Positions 53,905-62,579 of a stretch of 64,000 nt of DNA are shown here, piece after piece. Where the stretch lies: contig JBJXDY010000112.1 in NCBI GenBank assembly GCA_046154965.1, positions 1 through 64,000 of the forward strand, given 5' to 3'. Under the pieces are notes generated by a model. The model had not been told where the DNA came from and did not search any database. It worked only from the letters and a program-made list of their open reading frames with translations. The translations under genes and the position numbers were made by a program. Source of the stretch: DATKFM01 sp046154965 (GTDB lineage Bacteria > Pseudomonadota > Alphaproteobacteria > Dongiales > Dongiaceae). Every line of letters begins with the position of its first letter. Position 1 is the first letter of the stretch.

Positions 53905-55086
53905 CTACTCCGCCGCCAGGCCGCGCATGCCGTGCCGGTCCCGGGTCAGGGAGCGCGCGAGGTACTTGTAGAACTGCGCCACCGTGCCCTCGAAATGCGA
54001 CAGCGGCCCGCGCCCGGTCTTGCGCGAGCGCATCGCCTTGGCGAGTTCGGTGGTGGCCAGGGAGTCTTCCCGGTTGACCCGCTCGATCATCTCGCGCCGG
54101 GCGCGGCCGAGTTCGGGGTCTTCGTTCACCAGGTCCCGCCACATCAGATAGCCGCCGAGGATCTTGGTCCGCTCCGGCCCGTCCGGGCGGAAGGAGAGCC
54201 AGTTGTTGGTCCCTGGCCGCATCGCCATGGTGAAGGCGGGGAAGACATAGACCATGTAGCCGCTGGTCAGTTCCTCCTCGGTCAGCCCGCGCAGGTCGCC
54301 CTTGGGATTCATCGGATGGGACGCGCCGCCGAGAAATTTCTCGCCCATGCGGCAACGCTCATGGGTGAAGCTGTCGTCGGTCTTGGGCGAGGCCGGGATG
54401 TAGGTGTTCCGCGCCGGCATTTGCACGCCCACCGTCTCCGCATGGAGCGCGATATGGTGGTAGTACTCCATGGAATTCTCCGCAGAGAGCTTCCAGTTGC
54501 CGTCCCACACCGCATCGTAGTGGAAAATCTCGGTCTGCTCGGCGATGCGGTAGTGGGCGACCGCCGCATCCATCGACGCCATGACCGGCGCCAGCGGCGC
54601 GGCCTCGTCGTCCAGATTGACGAACAGGAATCCCATCCAGCTGTCGAGCCGGTACGCCGGGAGGCTGCAGGCCTTCTTGTCGAATACGAGGCTTTGCTCC
54701 ATATGGGGTGCGCCGATCAGATGGCCGTCGGTGCCGTAGGTCCAGGCATGGTAGGGGCAGGTGAAGCGCTTGGCGTTGCCCTTGTCCTGCACCACCGGCA
54801 TGGCGCGGTGCCGGCAGACGGCGTTGAGCGCGCGGACCTTGCCATCGGTCCCGCGCACGACGATGACCGGCTCGCCCATGACGTCGATGCAGTAATAGTC
54901 GCCGGGGTCCGGCACATACTCGTCGCGCCCGACGCAGAGCCAGGATTTCTCGAAGATTTTCCGGATCTCCAGATCGTAAAGCTCCGCACTCGTATAGGCC
55001 TCGCGCGGCAGCGACAGGCAGGCGTTATCGGGCTTGCCCAGATAGGCATGGAGTTCGTCGAGCAGCGCATTCAGGTTCATGGTCAT
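53905..55086 (-). CDS. Rieske non-heme iron oxygenase, large subunit
   Basis: Aromatic-ring-hydroxylating or demethylating oxygenase alpha subunit, 393 residues. Rieske cluster ligands C91, H93, C110 and H113 (CRHRAM, CPYHAW); the mononuclear iron site has H210 and H215 in EYYHHIALH within NSMEYYHHIALH. The C-terminal domain is the SRPBCC-type pocket. No reductase or ferredoxin is adjacent. It lies 95 bases downstream of the ketoreductase of the aryl-polyene-like operon on the same strand, so it may tailor the product, but the gap and the SDR remnant leave open that it is a separate insert. Confidence 0.85.
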   Translation of the reverse strand: MTMNLNALLDELHAYLGKPDNACLSLPREAYTSAELYDLEIRKIFEKSWLCVGRDEYVPDPGDYYCIDVMGEPVIVVRGTDGKVRALNAVCRHRAMPVVQDKGNAKRFTCPYHAWTYGTDGHLIGAPHMEQSLVFDKKACSLPAYRLDSWMGFLFVNLDDEAAPLAPVMASMDAAVAHYRIAEQTEIFHYDAVWDGNWKLSAENSMEYYHHIALHAETVGVQMPARNTYIPASPKTDDSFTHERCRMGEKFLGGASHPMNPKGDLRGLTEEELTSGYMVYVFPAFTMAMRPGTNNWLSFRPDGPERTKILGGYLMWRDLVNEDPELGRARREMIERVNREDSLATTELAKAMRSRKTGRGPLSHFEGTVAQFYKYLARSLTRDRHGMRGLAAE

Positions 55087-55181
55087 CGCTGGCCCCGTTG
55101 CATCGCAAGGGCGCCGATACTACCACAAACCGCAGCGTCTCCAATGGGGCAGCGGCGGGCCGGAATTGTTTCTCAAGACGG

Positions 55182-55901
55182 CTAACCGATGCCGCCGCTG
55201 ACGGCGATCACCTGGCCGGTGATGTACGCCGCCGCGTCGCACGCCAGATACCCCACCAGCCCCGCCACTTCCTCCGGCTTGCCCGCCCGCTGCATCGGCA
55301 CCAGGCGGTCGATCGCGGCGGCATCGAACGCGCGCATCGTGTCTTCGGTGTCGATGATGCCGGGCGCGACCACGTTCACGGTGACGCCGCGGGAGGCGAC
55401 TTCCAATGCGAGCGACCTGGCCGCGCCATGCAGGCCGGCTTTGGCTGCGGCGTAGTTGGTCTGCCCGCGGTTGCCGACGATGCCGGAGATGGATGAGATG
55501 GCGATAACGCGGCCCCAGCGGGTGCGCATCATCGGCAGCAGCAGCGGGCGCGCCACGCTGAAGAAGCCGTTGAGCGAGACGTCGATCACGTCTTTCCAAT
55601 GCTCCGGTTTCATGCCGGCCATCGGCGCGTCATGATGGGCGCCGGCGTTGCTGACCAGCACCTGGATCGGGCCGGCGGCGAGCAGGGCCTCGATTGCGCG
55701 CGCGGTGGCCGCCATGTCCGTGACATCGAAGGCGGCCGTCTCGGCGCTGCCGCCCGCCTCGCGGATCGCGGCGGCGACGGTTTCGGCTCGAGCGGGCCGG
55801 CTGCGGCCATGGACGATGACATGCAGGCCGTCGGCGGCGAGGCGTTGGCAGATCGCCGCGCCGATCGCGCCGCTGCCGCCGGTGACGAGGGCCCTTTTCA
55901 T
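55182..55901 (-). CDS. 3-ketoacyl-ACP reductase of the aryl-polyene-like cluster
   Basis: FabG-type NADPH ketoreductase, 239 residues. TGGSGAIGAAI turn, SNAG, SSISG serine and NYAAAK Tyr/Lys are complete. In aryl polyene clusters the corresponding ketoreductase is ApeQ. The neighbours on both sides (dehydratase upstream, Rieske oxygenase downstream) are on the same strand. Ends at GGIG with no terminator visible before the Rieske gene. Confidence 0.9.
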   Translation of the reverse strand: MKRALVTGGSGAIGAAICQRLAADGLHVIVHGRSRPARAETVAAAIREAGGSAETAAFDVTDMAATARAIEALLAAGPIQVLVSNAGAHHDAPMAGMKPEHWKDVIDVSLNGFFSVARPLLLPMMRTRWGRVIAISSISGIVGNRGQTNYAAAKAGLHGAARSLALEVASRGVTVNVVAPGIIDTEDTMRAFDAAAIDRLVPMQRAGKPEEVAGLVGYLACDAAAYITGQVIAVSGGIG

Positions 55902-55923
55902 GGCGCTGGCCGGTCCTCCGTCC

Positions 55924-56367
55924 TCATTGAAACAGGAAGAACACGGCGGCGCGGCCTTCGATCAGGGTGCGCGCGCCCGATTGCAGGGTGAAGTGATAGG
56001 CGCAGGCCTTGCCCCAGCCGGTAAGCAGCCGGGCATGAACGGCGAGCGGCGCCGCGATGTCGTCAAGACGGTCGGCATGCAGCGCCAGTTCGCGCAGGCT
56101 GCCGAGCACGCCGCGCTTCGGCGTTTTGTCACCGATCAGGCGGCCATGGGCGGCCATCGCCTGGCCGGCGATCTCGATGCCGGCGATGGCCGGCAGCCTG
56201 CCGGCGCGGCGCAGCGGATTGCCGGGGTCGCGGTGAGAGTCGGTGCTGCCGGATATGAAATCGGCGCCCCAGTCGTCGATGCGATCCAACAGCACCATCG
56301 CGCCGCCATGGGGGATGATGGCGGCGATGCCGGCGCGGTCCAGGCTGCGGCGGTTCAGTTCAGGCAT
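55924..56367 (-). CDS. 3-hydroxyacyl-ACP dehydratase (ApeP-like hot-dog)
   Basis: 147-residue single hot-dog protein. The segment IPHGGAMVLLDRIDDW and GIEIAGQAMAAHGRLIG match the ApeP-type dehydratases that make the polyene double bonds. Overlaps the chain-length-factor gene by 13 bases. Catalytic residues are inferred from the His in the IPHGG loop. Confidence 0.82.
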   Translation of the reverse strand: MPELNRRSLDRAGIAAIIPHGGAMVLLDRIDDWGADFISGSTDSHRDPGNPLRRAGRLPAIAGIEIAGQAMAAHGRLIGDKTPKRGVLGSLRELALHADRLDDIAAPLAVHARLLTGWGKACAYHFTLQSGARTLIEGRAAVFFLFQ

Positions 56368-57158
56368 GCGACCTGCACCCTGAGCGTCGCGCCGGGCGAG
56401 CCGGGCAGGCGGATCTCCTGGGATTGCGTCCGTGCGATCATCTCCAGCAGCGGCAGGCCGTGCCCTGCCGGATTGCCGGACCAGAGCGGCGCCAGCGCTT
56501 CGGCCGAGGGCGGCGTGCCGCTCTCATTGCCCTGGGTGTCCCAGTCGAGATCCAGTCTGGCTTTGGAGTTCGCCGTCGGCGCCGGCGACAAAGCGAGGCC
56601 GATTCCCAGCGGCGCGACGAGAGGGTAGGCGGCGGCGAGCGGCTCCGGCAGCGGGTGATCGAAACAGACCATGAGCAGCGGCGTGTCGTCGGCGAGGCAC
56701 TGGCACGCCGCCTTCAGCAGAGCTGCGGCAAAGCAGTGGCGCGCGGCGGAGATGCTGGTGGAAGCTTCCGGGCAGCCGGTGCCCAGCGCCCAGTAGAAGG
56801 CGGGCGCATTATGCACGGAATTGTGGAAGTCCGTGGGCGACACCGGCTTATCCGGCTTACCCAGGGCCGTCAGCAGCCGGTGGATCACCTGGCCGTCGCC
56901 GGCGGTATAGGCGAACACCGACGGCGTGGCCGCGGCATCGAAGCCGGCGGCCTGAATGGTTTCCTGCGCCACCTGCAGCGCCAGCCGCACCGTGTTGCTG
57001 CAGCGCCGCTGGTCCCGGGGCGGGATGATCGAGGGCGCGGCGATGGTCAGCGGTGCGGGCGCATAGCCGGCGCCACGGTTCAGCACGGTGCGGGCTTGGT
57101 CCCAGCCCTGAAGCCCGGGGCCGAGGATGCCGACGCCGTCGATCCAGACCGGCTGCAT
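56355..57158 (-). CDS. ketosynthase-like chain-length factor
   Basis: 267 residues, a shortened thiolase-fold protein in the place of ApeC/xanthomonadin chain-length factors. At the ketosynthase active site it has DFHNSVHNAPAFYWALG, and GCPEASTSISA where the condensing enzymes carry a catalytic Cys; here Thr/Ser stand at that position. It probably pairs with the full ketosynthase to set polyene length. ATG 57158 overlaps the ketosynthase stop (TGATG). Confidence 0.78.
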   Translation of the reverse strand: MQPVWIDGVGILGPGLQGWDQARTVLNRGAGYAPAPLTIAAPSIIPPRDQRRCSNTVRLALQVAQETIQAAGFDAAATPSVFAYTAGDGQVIHRLLTALGKPDKPVSPTDFHNSVHNAPAFYWALGTGCPEASTSISAARHCFAAALLKAACQCLADDTPLLMVCFDHPLPEPLAAAYPLVAPLGIGLALSPAPTANSKARLDLDWDTQGNESGTPPSAEALAPLWSGNPAGHGLPLLEMIARTQSQEIRLPGSPGATLRVQVACLN

Positions 57159-58342
57159 CACCGCCCCAGCACCAGGGCGCAGTTGCTGCCACCAAAGCCG
57201 AAGGAATTGGTGAGCACGGCGCCGACATCAGCCGGCTGGGTCCGCCGCACGAGCTGCATCTGGAATTCCGGATCGGGCTCAGTGAGGTTGAGATTGGCGG
57301 GGAGGAATTGCTGCTGCAGGCAAAGGACGGAGATCGCCACTTCGGTCATGCCGGCAGCACCCAGCGTGTGGCCGGTCCAGCCCTTAGTGGAGCTGGCAAG
57401 CTGGGCCGGGCCGAAGACCTTGGTCACGGCCACGTCTTCGGCGCGGTCGTTCGCCGGCGTGCCGGTGCCGTGCAGGTTGACGTAGTCGATATCAGCGGGC
57501 TCCAGCCCAGCACCGGCGAGGGCGCGGCGCATCGCAGTGATGGCGCCCAGCCCTTCCGGATGGGGGGCGGACATGTGATGGGCATCGCAGCTTTCGCCGC
57601 AACCCAGCAGTTTCGCTTCGGCGGAGTCGCCGGTTGCCCGTTCCAGCAGCGCAAAGCCGGCCGCCTCGCCGATCGACAGGCCGTCGCGGTCGGCGCTGTT
57701 GGGACGGCAGGGCCCGCGGGCCAGGAGCTGCAGGGAATTGAATCCGCAGAGCGACATCCAGCACAGGCTGTCGACCCCGCCGACCACGGCCGCATCGCAG
57801 GCGCCCACCAATATCAGCTGCCGCGCATCGGCGAAGACCTTGTTGCTGGAGGAGCAGGCCGTGGAGACGGTGTAGGCCGGTCCGCGCAGGCCGAGATAGT
57901 CGCGCACGAAGGTGGTGACGGAGAAATGCGACTGCGAGTATTCGAACTCGAAGGAAGGCCGCAAGCCCTCGGCCTCGGACTTGCGCTGGGCATAGGCGTG
58001 CTCGGCTTCCTGGATGCCCGATGAAGTGGTGCCGATGATGGTGGCGATGCGCCCGGCGCCGTAGCGGCCGATGGCGCGCCTGACCTGGCCCTCGAAATCG
58101 TCTGATTGCAGCGCCTGCTGCGCCAGGCGGTTGTTGCGGCAATCGTGGCGCTTGAGCGGGGGCGGCACCGGCGCCTGCTCCAGGCCGGGCACCATGCCGA
58201 TGTAGCTGTCGAGCGCCAGCCCGTCGAAACTGCAGGGCGACAGGCCGGATCTCTGCGCGTGCAAGGCTTCGGCCGTCGCCGCCATGCCGCTGCCGATGGC
58301 GGAGACCAGCGTGATGGCGGCGATGTTCAGCGGCGCGGTCAT
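57158..58342 (-). CDS. beta-ketoacyl-ACP synthase of the polyene cluster
   Basis: Condensing enzyme, 394 residues, FabF-like. Catalytic C163 in TVSTACSSSN, H291 in NLHGTGTPAND and H325 in KGWTGHTLGAA, with K320. Corresponds to ApeO/ApeR-type ketosynthases. Joined to the MMPL exporter gene by an ATGA overlap and to the chain-length factor by TGATG, so the three are translated together. Confidence 0.9.
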   Translation of the reverse strand: MTAPLNIAAITLVSAIGSGMAATAEALHAQRSGLSPCSFDGLALDSYIGMVPGLEQAPVPPPLKRHDCRNNRLAQQALQSDDFEGQVRRAIGRYGAGRIATIIGTTSSGIQEAEHAYAQRKSEAEGLRPSFEFEYSQSHFSVTTFVRDYLGLRGPAYTVSTACSSSNKVFADARQLILVGACDAAVVGGVDSLCWMSLCGFNSLQLLARGPCRPNSADRDGLSIGEAAGFALLERATGDSAEAKLLGCGESCDAHHMSAPHPEGLGAITAMRRALAGAGLEPADIDYVNLHGTGTPANDRAEDVAVTKVFGPAQLASSTKGWTGHTLGAAGMTEVAISVLCLQQQFLPANLNLTEPDPEFQMQLVRRTQPADVGAVLTNSFGFGGSNCALVLGR

Positions 58343-60657
58343 CGGCCGGGTCCCGGCGCCGGGCAGATCACCATCGCGCTCAGCAGCGCCAGCGTGACGC
58401 CGATCGTGACGGTCAGGCCGATGCCCTGGAGGATGGGAGCGCTGGAGAAGATCATGAAGAAGAAAGCCAGGATGGTGGTTGCGGCGCAGATCAGCAGGGA
58501 CTTTACGACCTGCCGCTGATCCTGCGCATTGGCGCTGTCATGACTCATGAAGAGAGCGTAGTCCAGCCCGATGCCGGCGACCAGCAGCAAGGCGGCGATG
58601 TGGAAGGGGGTAAGGGCGATGTCCAGGAGCGACAGGATCGCCGCTGTCAGCAGCAGCGCGATGCCGAGCGACAAGATGACGCGGAGCGCGCGCCGCAATT
58701 TGAGCGTCGCCGTCAGCAGCACCACCACCGCCAGCAGGCCGCCGGCCAGCCAGCGCAGGGATTCCCGGCGATAGGCGGCTATTATCTGCACCGACTCCGC
58801 CTGGAGATCGAGATAGTGGATGGCGGGATCGCCGATGGCGTTGATCGAGGTCTGGAGTTTGCCGGGATTCGTCACGCCGCTCAGCAACGTCAACGCCAGC
58901 CATTGGCCGCCGGCGCGTTCGGACAGCAGAGATTGCAGCTTGTCGCCAATCAGCGGGATAGGCGCGATGTCCGCGGGCGAGAGGGGCTTCGCCGTCTTTG
59001 CCACGGCAAGGTCACGCAGGAACGGCGCGAAGGTTGTGGGCTCGAATGGCAAGCCCTGCAGCGCGCGGTCGAGCGATTGCTGCAGCGTTGCGGTGTCCGG
59101 CAGCGTCTGCTGGCGGCGCTGCTGCTCGGCCGTGCCCGGCAGATAGCGTGACGGTGAATCGTAGGTAGAAATCGTGCCATCGCCGATCGCGCTGTCGAGC
59201 AGCTGTGATATCCGTCCGGACTTCTCCAGCACCGCCTGCGCGCTGTCGCCGGTGATCGCCACCAGCCGCCGCACATCCGGAGCGCCGAGATCGCCGCGCA
59301 GGCGGATGTCCAAGTCCAGCAGATCGCGGGGCAGCGGGTTCAGGCGGCTGAGGTCGTCGGAGAACAGCATCGCAGCGCCCGAGAACAGCCAGACGCCGCA
59401 GACGGCGGCCAGGGCGACCAGCGGCAGCCTGATCCAGCGCGCGGGTCCGGCGGGCAGCGGCGGGATACCCCCGAGGCCGCGCGGCACGAAGCCATCGAGC
59501 ACCCAGGGCACCAGGTACCAGGTCGTCAGCATGGCGGCGGCGATGCCGGTGACCGCGAAAACGCCGAGCTGCGCCAGTCCGGGAAAGGACGACAGGGTCA
59601 TCGGCAGGAAGGCGACGATGGCGGTGGCGCCGCTCATCAGCAGCGGCGCCGCGATCGATCGCCGCACCGACCAGGAGCTGCGATCGGCGTGCAGATGGGC
59701 GATCAGATGTACCGGATAGTCCGAGGTGACACCGATCAGCGTCATGCCGAAGGTAAGCGCGATGCCGTGCACCGAGCCGAACAGGAGTTGCACCACGGTA
59801 GCCCCGGCGATGCTGGCCGCCGCGGCGGGAAAGCCGATGACGATCAGCAGCACCGGCGAGCGGAGCGTGACATAGAGTAGGAGCAGCACGGCGATCGAGG
59901 CGCCGGCGCCGATCCAATAGGCCTCGCTCTGGATCGACTGGCTGATCCGGCGGGAGAAGACGGGCGGGCCGGTCATGCCAAGACGGGCGCCGCTGTCGCC
60001 GGCGAGCTTGGCAAAGGCGGCGGCGATTTCCGCCTGTGCGGCACCTTGAGCGGGCTCATCGTCGCCGGTGGCCGATGTCTCGGCGACGATGATGGCGGCG
60101 CTGTCGTCGCGGCTGAACCAGACGCCATGGAGGAAGTGAGGCTGGAAACCGCTCTGCCAGGCCTCGACCAGCGACAGGGTGCGGCCGGTGGGGTCGCGGG
60201 GCAGGAGATCGGCGGCGGCGAGACCGGCGAAGGTGCCGAGGTTGGCCAGGGCCTTCTCCAGCGATTGCCGCAGCGACGCCTCGGCGAACTCCTGTGGGAT
60301 GGGCGGCGCGCCCAGCAGGTATCGATGCTCGACCAGGAAGGCGATTGCGCCTTCGTCCAGTTCATTCGCGCCGTTGGCGATGTGGCGGAAGCCGGGCAAG
60401 GGGTTGAGTTCAGCGGCGAGGCTCTTGCTCAACTCGGCCAGTTGCGGCGCCGGGGCGCCTTCCAGTGCGATGAGGATGAGGCGCGAGGCCGGCCCGCGGC
60501 GCACTTGTTCCATGGCGATCTGCGACGTCTCCGACAGCGCCGCCGGCTGAAAGAAACTGAGGTCGCGGCCGATAGAGATGGTGCGGAAGGTGAGGAAGGT
60601 CAGCGCGGTGAGAATCGCCGCGGCTATGGCGATGCGGATCGCGGTACGGCGCGTCAT
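58339..60657 (-). CDS. MMPL/RND-family exporter of the cluster
   Basis: 772-residue membrane transporter with two large periplasmic loops and about twelve spans, of the MMPL/RND type, expected to export the lipid-linked polyene. Signature: GVTSDYPVHLIAHLH in the first half and GIGLDYALFMSHDSAN in the second. ATG 60657 gives the short cytoplasmic N-terminus TRRTAIRIAIAAAI; the longer frame upstream is shadow of lolA. ATGA overlaps on both sides. Confidence 0.88.
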   Translation of the reverse strand: MTRRTAIRIAIAAAILTALTFLTFRTISIGRDLSFFQPAALSETSQIAMEQVRRGPASRLILIALEGAPAPQLAELSKSLAAELNPLPGFRHIANGANELDEGAIAFLVEHRYLLGAPPIPQEFAEASLRQSLEKALANLGTFAGLAAADLLPRDPTGRTLSLVEAWQSGFQPHFLHGVWFSRDDSAAIIVAETSATGDDEPAQGAAQAEIAAAFAKLAGDSGARLGMTGPPVFSRRISQSIQSEAYWIGAGASIAVLLLLYVTLRSPVLLIVIGFPAAAASIAGATVVQLLFGSVHGIALTFGMTLIGVTSDYPVHLIAHLHADRSSWSVRRSIAAPLLMSGATAIVAFLPMTLSSFPGLAQLGVFAVTGIAAAMLTTWYLVPWVLDGFVPRGLGGIPPLPAGPARWIRLPLVALAAVCGVWLFSGAAMLFSDDLSRLNPLPRDLLDLDIRLRGDLGAPDVRRLVAITGDSAQAVLEKSGRISQLLDSAIGDGTISTYDSPSRYLPGTAEQQRRQQTLPDTATLQQSLDRALQGLPFEPTTFAPFLRDLAVAKTAKPLSPADIAPIPLIGDKLQSLLSERAGGQWLALTLLSGVTNPGKLQTSINAIGDPAIHYLDLQAESVQIIAAYRRESLRWLAGGLLAVVVLLTATLKLRRALRVILSLGIALLLTAAILSLLDIALTPFHIAALLLVAGIGLDYALFMSHDSANAQDQRQVVKSLLICAATTILAFFFMIFSSAPILQGIGLTVTIGVTLALLSAMVICPAPGPGR

Positions 60658-61382
60658 TCTTTCTCGCGGATCAACATCATCGAACTGTCGCCGTTCGCGA
60701 GCATGAGGACGATCTTCTCGATGCGACCCTGGGTCCCCTCGACATCGATGCTCGACACCTTGGCGCGGGCCCGTTCCTCCCGGGGCACGAGGGAGAGCCG
60801 CCAGACGCAACCGGAGTCGGTGAACATCTCATTCAATTCCTTGAAGGAGAGATCGAACGTGCTGCGCAGCTTAGCCTCATTGCCTGACAGCGTGTTCACG
60901 AGTGCTGCGAACAATGTAGATAGTAAGACTTGCGACTCGACGGCGATGTCTTTGCTTGAACCTGAGTCGCCGCTTGCGACCGTCAGCACGCCGTCCTGAT
61001 AAATGAAGGACTCCGCTTTCGGCAACTCGACAATCATCTCCAGCCGGTCCGGCGCCTGATAGCGCAAGTGGCCGCCGGCCATGATCGGCTTGGTCACATA
61101 GTGCACTCGGCGCTGTTCGGTGTATCTCGCGTTGCTTTCAGTAATCGCCGCACGGGTGTGGAGGATGTCGGCAAGATCGCAGGACAAGGCGGAGGTGCTA
61201 GATAGGAGAGTCAATGCAGCAATCAGCAATGTAGCCAATCCGATTTGGTTGCGCCGCTGTCTCCCACAATTGTCATCTCCGCGAAAGCGGGGACCCAGGA
61301 GAAGCAGAGCGCCCTGCAGCCCCTGGGTGCCCACTTTCGCGGGGATGACACCGGGCGGCGGCTGAAATTGAGTGGATGTCAT
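60654..61382 (-). CDS. LolA-like outer membrane lipoprotein carrier, N-terminus changed by a repeat
   Basis: LolA-type periplasmic lipid carrier present in aryl polyene clusters. The core (ALSCDLADILHTRAAITESNARYTEQR, YQAPDRLEMIVELPKAESFIYQDG, VWRLSLVPRE) follows a hydrophobic signal-like segment. The first ~42 residues contain VIPAKVGTQGLQGALLLLG and PRFRGDD, the translation of a mobile palindromic element that lies in frame. The start ATG 61382 is possible, but a start after the element (TTG before ATLLIAAL) would restore a normal signal peptide. 242 residues in the long form. Confidence 0.72.
   Translation of the reverse strand: MTSTQFQPPPGVIPAKVGTQGLQGALLLLGPRFRGDDNCGRQRRNQIGLATLLIAALTLLSSTSALSCDLADILHTRAAITESNARYTEQRRVHYVTKPIMAGGHLRYQAPDRLEMIVELPKAESFIYQDGVLTVASGDSGSSKDIAVESQVLLSTLFAALVNTLSGNEAKLRSTFDLSFKELNEMFTDSGCVWRLSLVPREERARAKVSSIDVEGTQGRIEKIVLMLANGDSSMMLIREKE
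61272..61349. repeat. mobile palindromic repeat element in the lolA-like gene
   Basis: 78-base element: arms 61272-61299 and 61322-61349 are reverse complements with 25 of 28 matches and a ~22-base centre; ends GTCATC and GATGAC. The translation resembles the widespread GVIPAKAGTQ / PRFRGDD repeats of alphaproteobacteria. Only one full copy is seen here. Confidence 0.75.
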
Positions 61383-61383
61383 T

Positions 61384-62274
61384 CTAATCCGCCCAGAAAT
61401 CGTAGAAGTTGAACCAGTTGTAGGGCGAGAGGCGGCAATAGTATTCGAGACGGTCGGCGTAGGCTTGCAGCCACTTTCTTACATCCGCTTCCGGCAGAGC
61501 GCGCGCAGGGCCTGCGGGCGTTTCGGGGCAGCGTTCGAAATGGATGCTGTAGCCGCGGTCCCGCCGCCTGAGGCCGACGAAAAGGATGACCGGCACCTTC
61601 AGCGTCATCGCCAGCATCAAGGGGCCTACGGGCAGCCGCGCCGGACGGCCGAAGAAGGAGACCTCCACCAGTTTGTCGTCGCGGATAGCGCGGTCGCCCA
61701 GCAAAGCGACGAAGCCGCCGCGGCGCACGAACTGGCCGGCGGCGATCAGGCTGGTGGGCGTGCCCAGGGCGATGACGCTGTCGCTGAATGTTGGGTCGAC
61801 CGTCTCCAGGATGCGGTTGAACTTGCGGGACACGTCCACATCCATCATCGCCTTCACCGCCACCTTGTGCTCCGCCGCCAGGCAGCGCAGCACGTCGAAG
61901 CTGCCGAGATGGGCGCCGAGCAGGATGCAGCCCTGCTGCCGGTGCTTCCAGTCTTCGATCACGTCGAAGCCATGGACTTCCAGGTCGAAATCCCGGGAGC
62001 CGCGGGCCAGCACGAAAAAGCGATCGAGCAGCACGCTGGCATGGACGTGCAGGTGCCGGAAGAGATTGAGCCAACTCGGACGCCGCTGTAGGACGATGGT
62101 CAGGTATTCGGACGAGGCGCGCCGCGCTTCCGGGGCGAAAACCAGGAAGTAGAGACCGATGGGATAGAGCAGGGCGCGGCCCAGCGGCCGGCCGATGCGC
62201 AGGCTGAGGAAGACGATGATCCGGATCAGCAGCAGGCTGCCGCGGTCCGGCGGGCTTTCGGCCTTGTCAGTCAT
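61384..62274 (-). CDS. LpxL-type acyltransferase of the cluster
   Basis: 296-residue membrane-associated acyltransferase with the H-x4-D motif GAHLGSFD. Segments LYPIGLYFLVFAPEARR and FFGRPARLPVGPLMLA match lipid A-type acyltransferases; aryl polyene clusters carry such an enzyme for acylating the lipid anchor. The ATG at 62274 overlaps the hot-dog gene by 8 bases. The larger open frame upstream is shadow. Confidence 0.86.
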   Translation of the reverse strand: MTDKAESPPDRGSLLLIRIIVFLSLRIGRPLGRALLYPIGLYFLVFAPEARRASSEYLTIVLQRRPSWLNLFRHLHVHASVLLDRFFVLARGSRDFDLEVHGFDVIEDWKHRQQGCILLGAHLGSFDVLRCLAAEHKVAVKAMMDVDVSRKFNRILETVDPTFSDSVIALGTPTSLIAAGQFVRRGGFVALLGDRAIRDDKLVEVSFFGRPARLPVGPLMLAMTLKVPVILFVGLRRRDRGYSIHFERCPETPAGPARALPEADVRKWLQAYADRLEYYCRLSPYNWFNFYDFWAD

Positions 62275-62572
62275 GAGCCGCGCCGTTCTGGAGCAGGGCG
62301 GTGAAGGTGAACGCGACCTCGCCGTCGATGATCGCCGAAACCGATGCCGCATCGGCCTTGACCTGCATGCTGAGCACGCAGGTCTTTCCGGGCCGCACCG
62401 GCCGGTTGAACTTGGCGGCGGATATAGCGCCCACGCGCCGTCCGGTGTTTGCTTGAAGGAACTCGATCGCATGATCCAGGAACACGGCGGCGGGCACGAT
62501 GGGATCGCCGGGAAAATGCCCGGGCAGACTCGGATGATCCGCGCCGATGACGAAGCTGCCCTGTACCGGCAT
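62267..62572 (-). CDS. ApeI-like hot-dog dehydratase
   Basis: 101-residue hot-dog protein of FabZ/FabA type with the active-site segment LPGHFPGDPIVPAAVFLDHA. It complements the ApeP-type dehydratase in the cluster, matching ApeI in known aryl polyene operons. Tightly packed between AMP ligase (7 bases) and acyltransferase (overlap). Confidence 0.85.
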   Translation of the reverse strand: MPVQGSFVIGADHPSLPGHFPGDPIVPAAVFLDHAIEFLQANTGRRVGAISAAKFNRPVRPGKTCVLSMQVKADAASVSAIIDGEVAFTFTALLQNGAAHD

Positions 62573-62579
62573 GGGCCGC

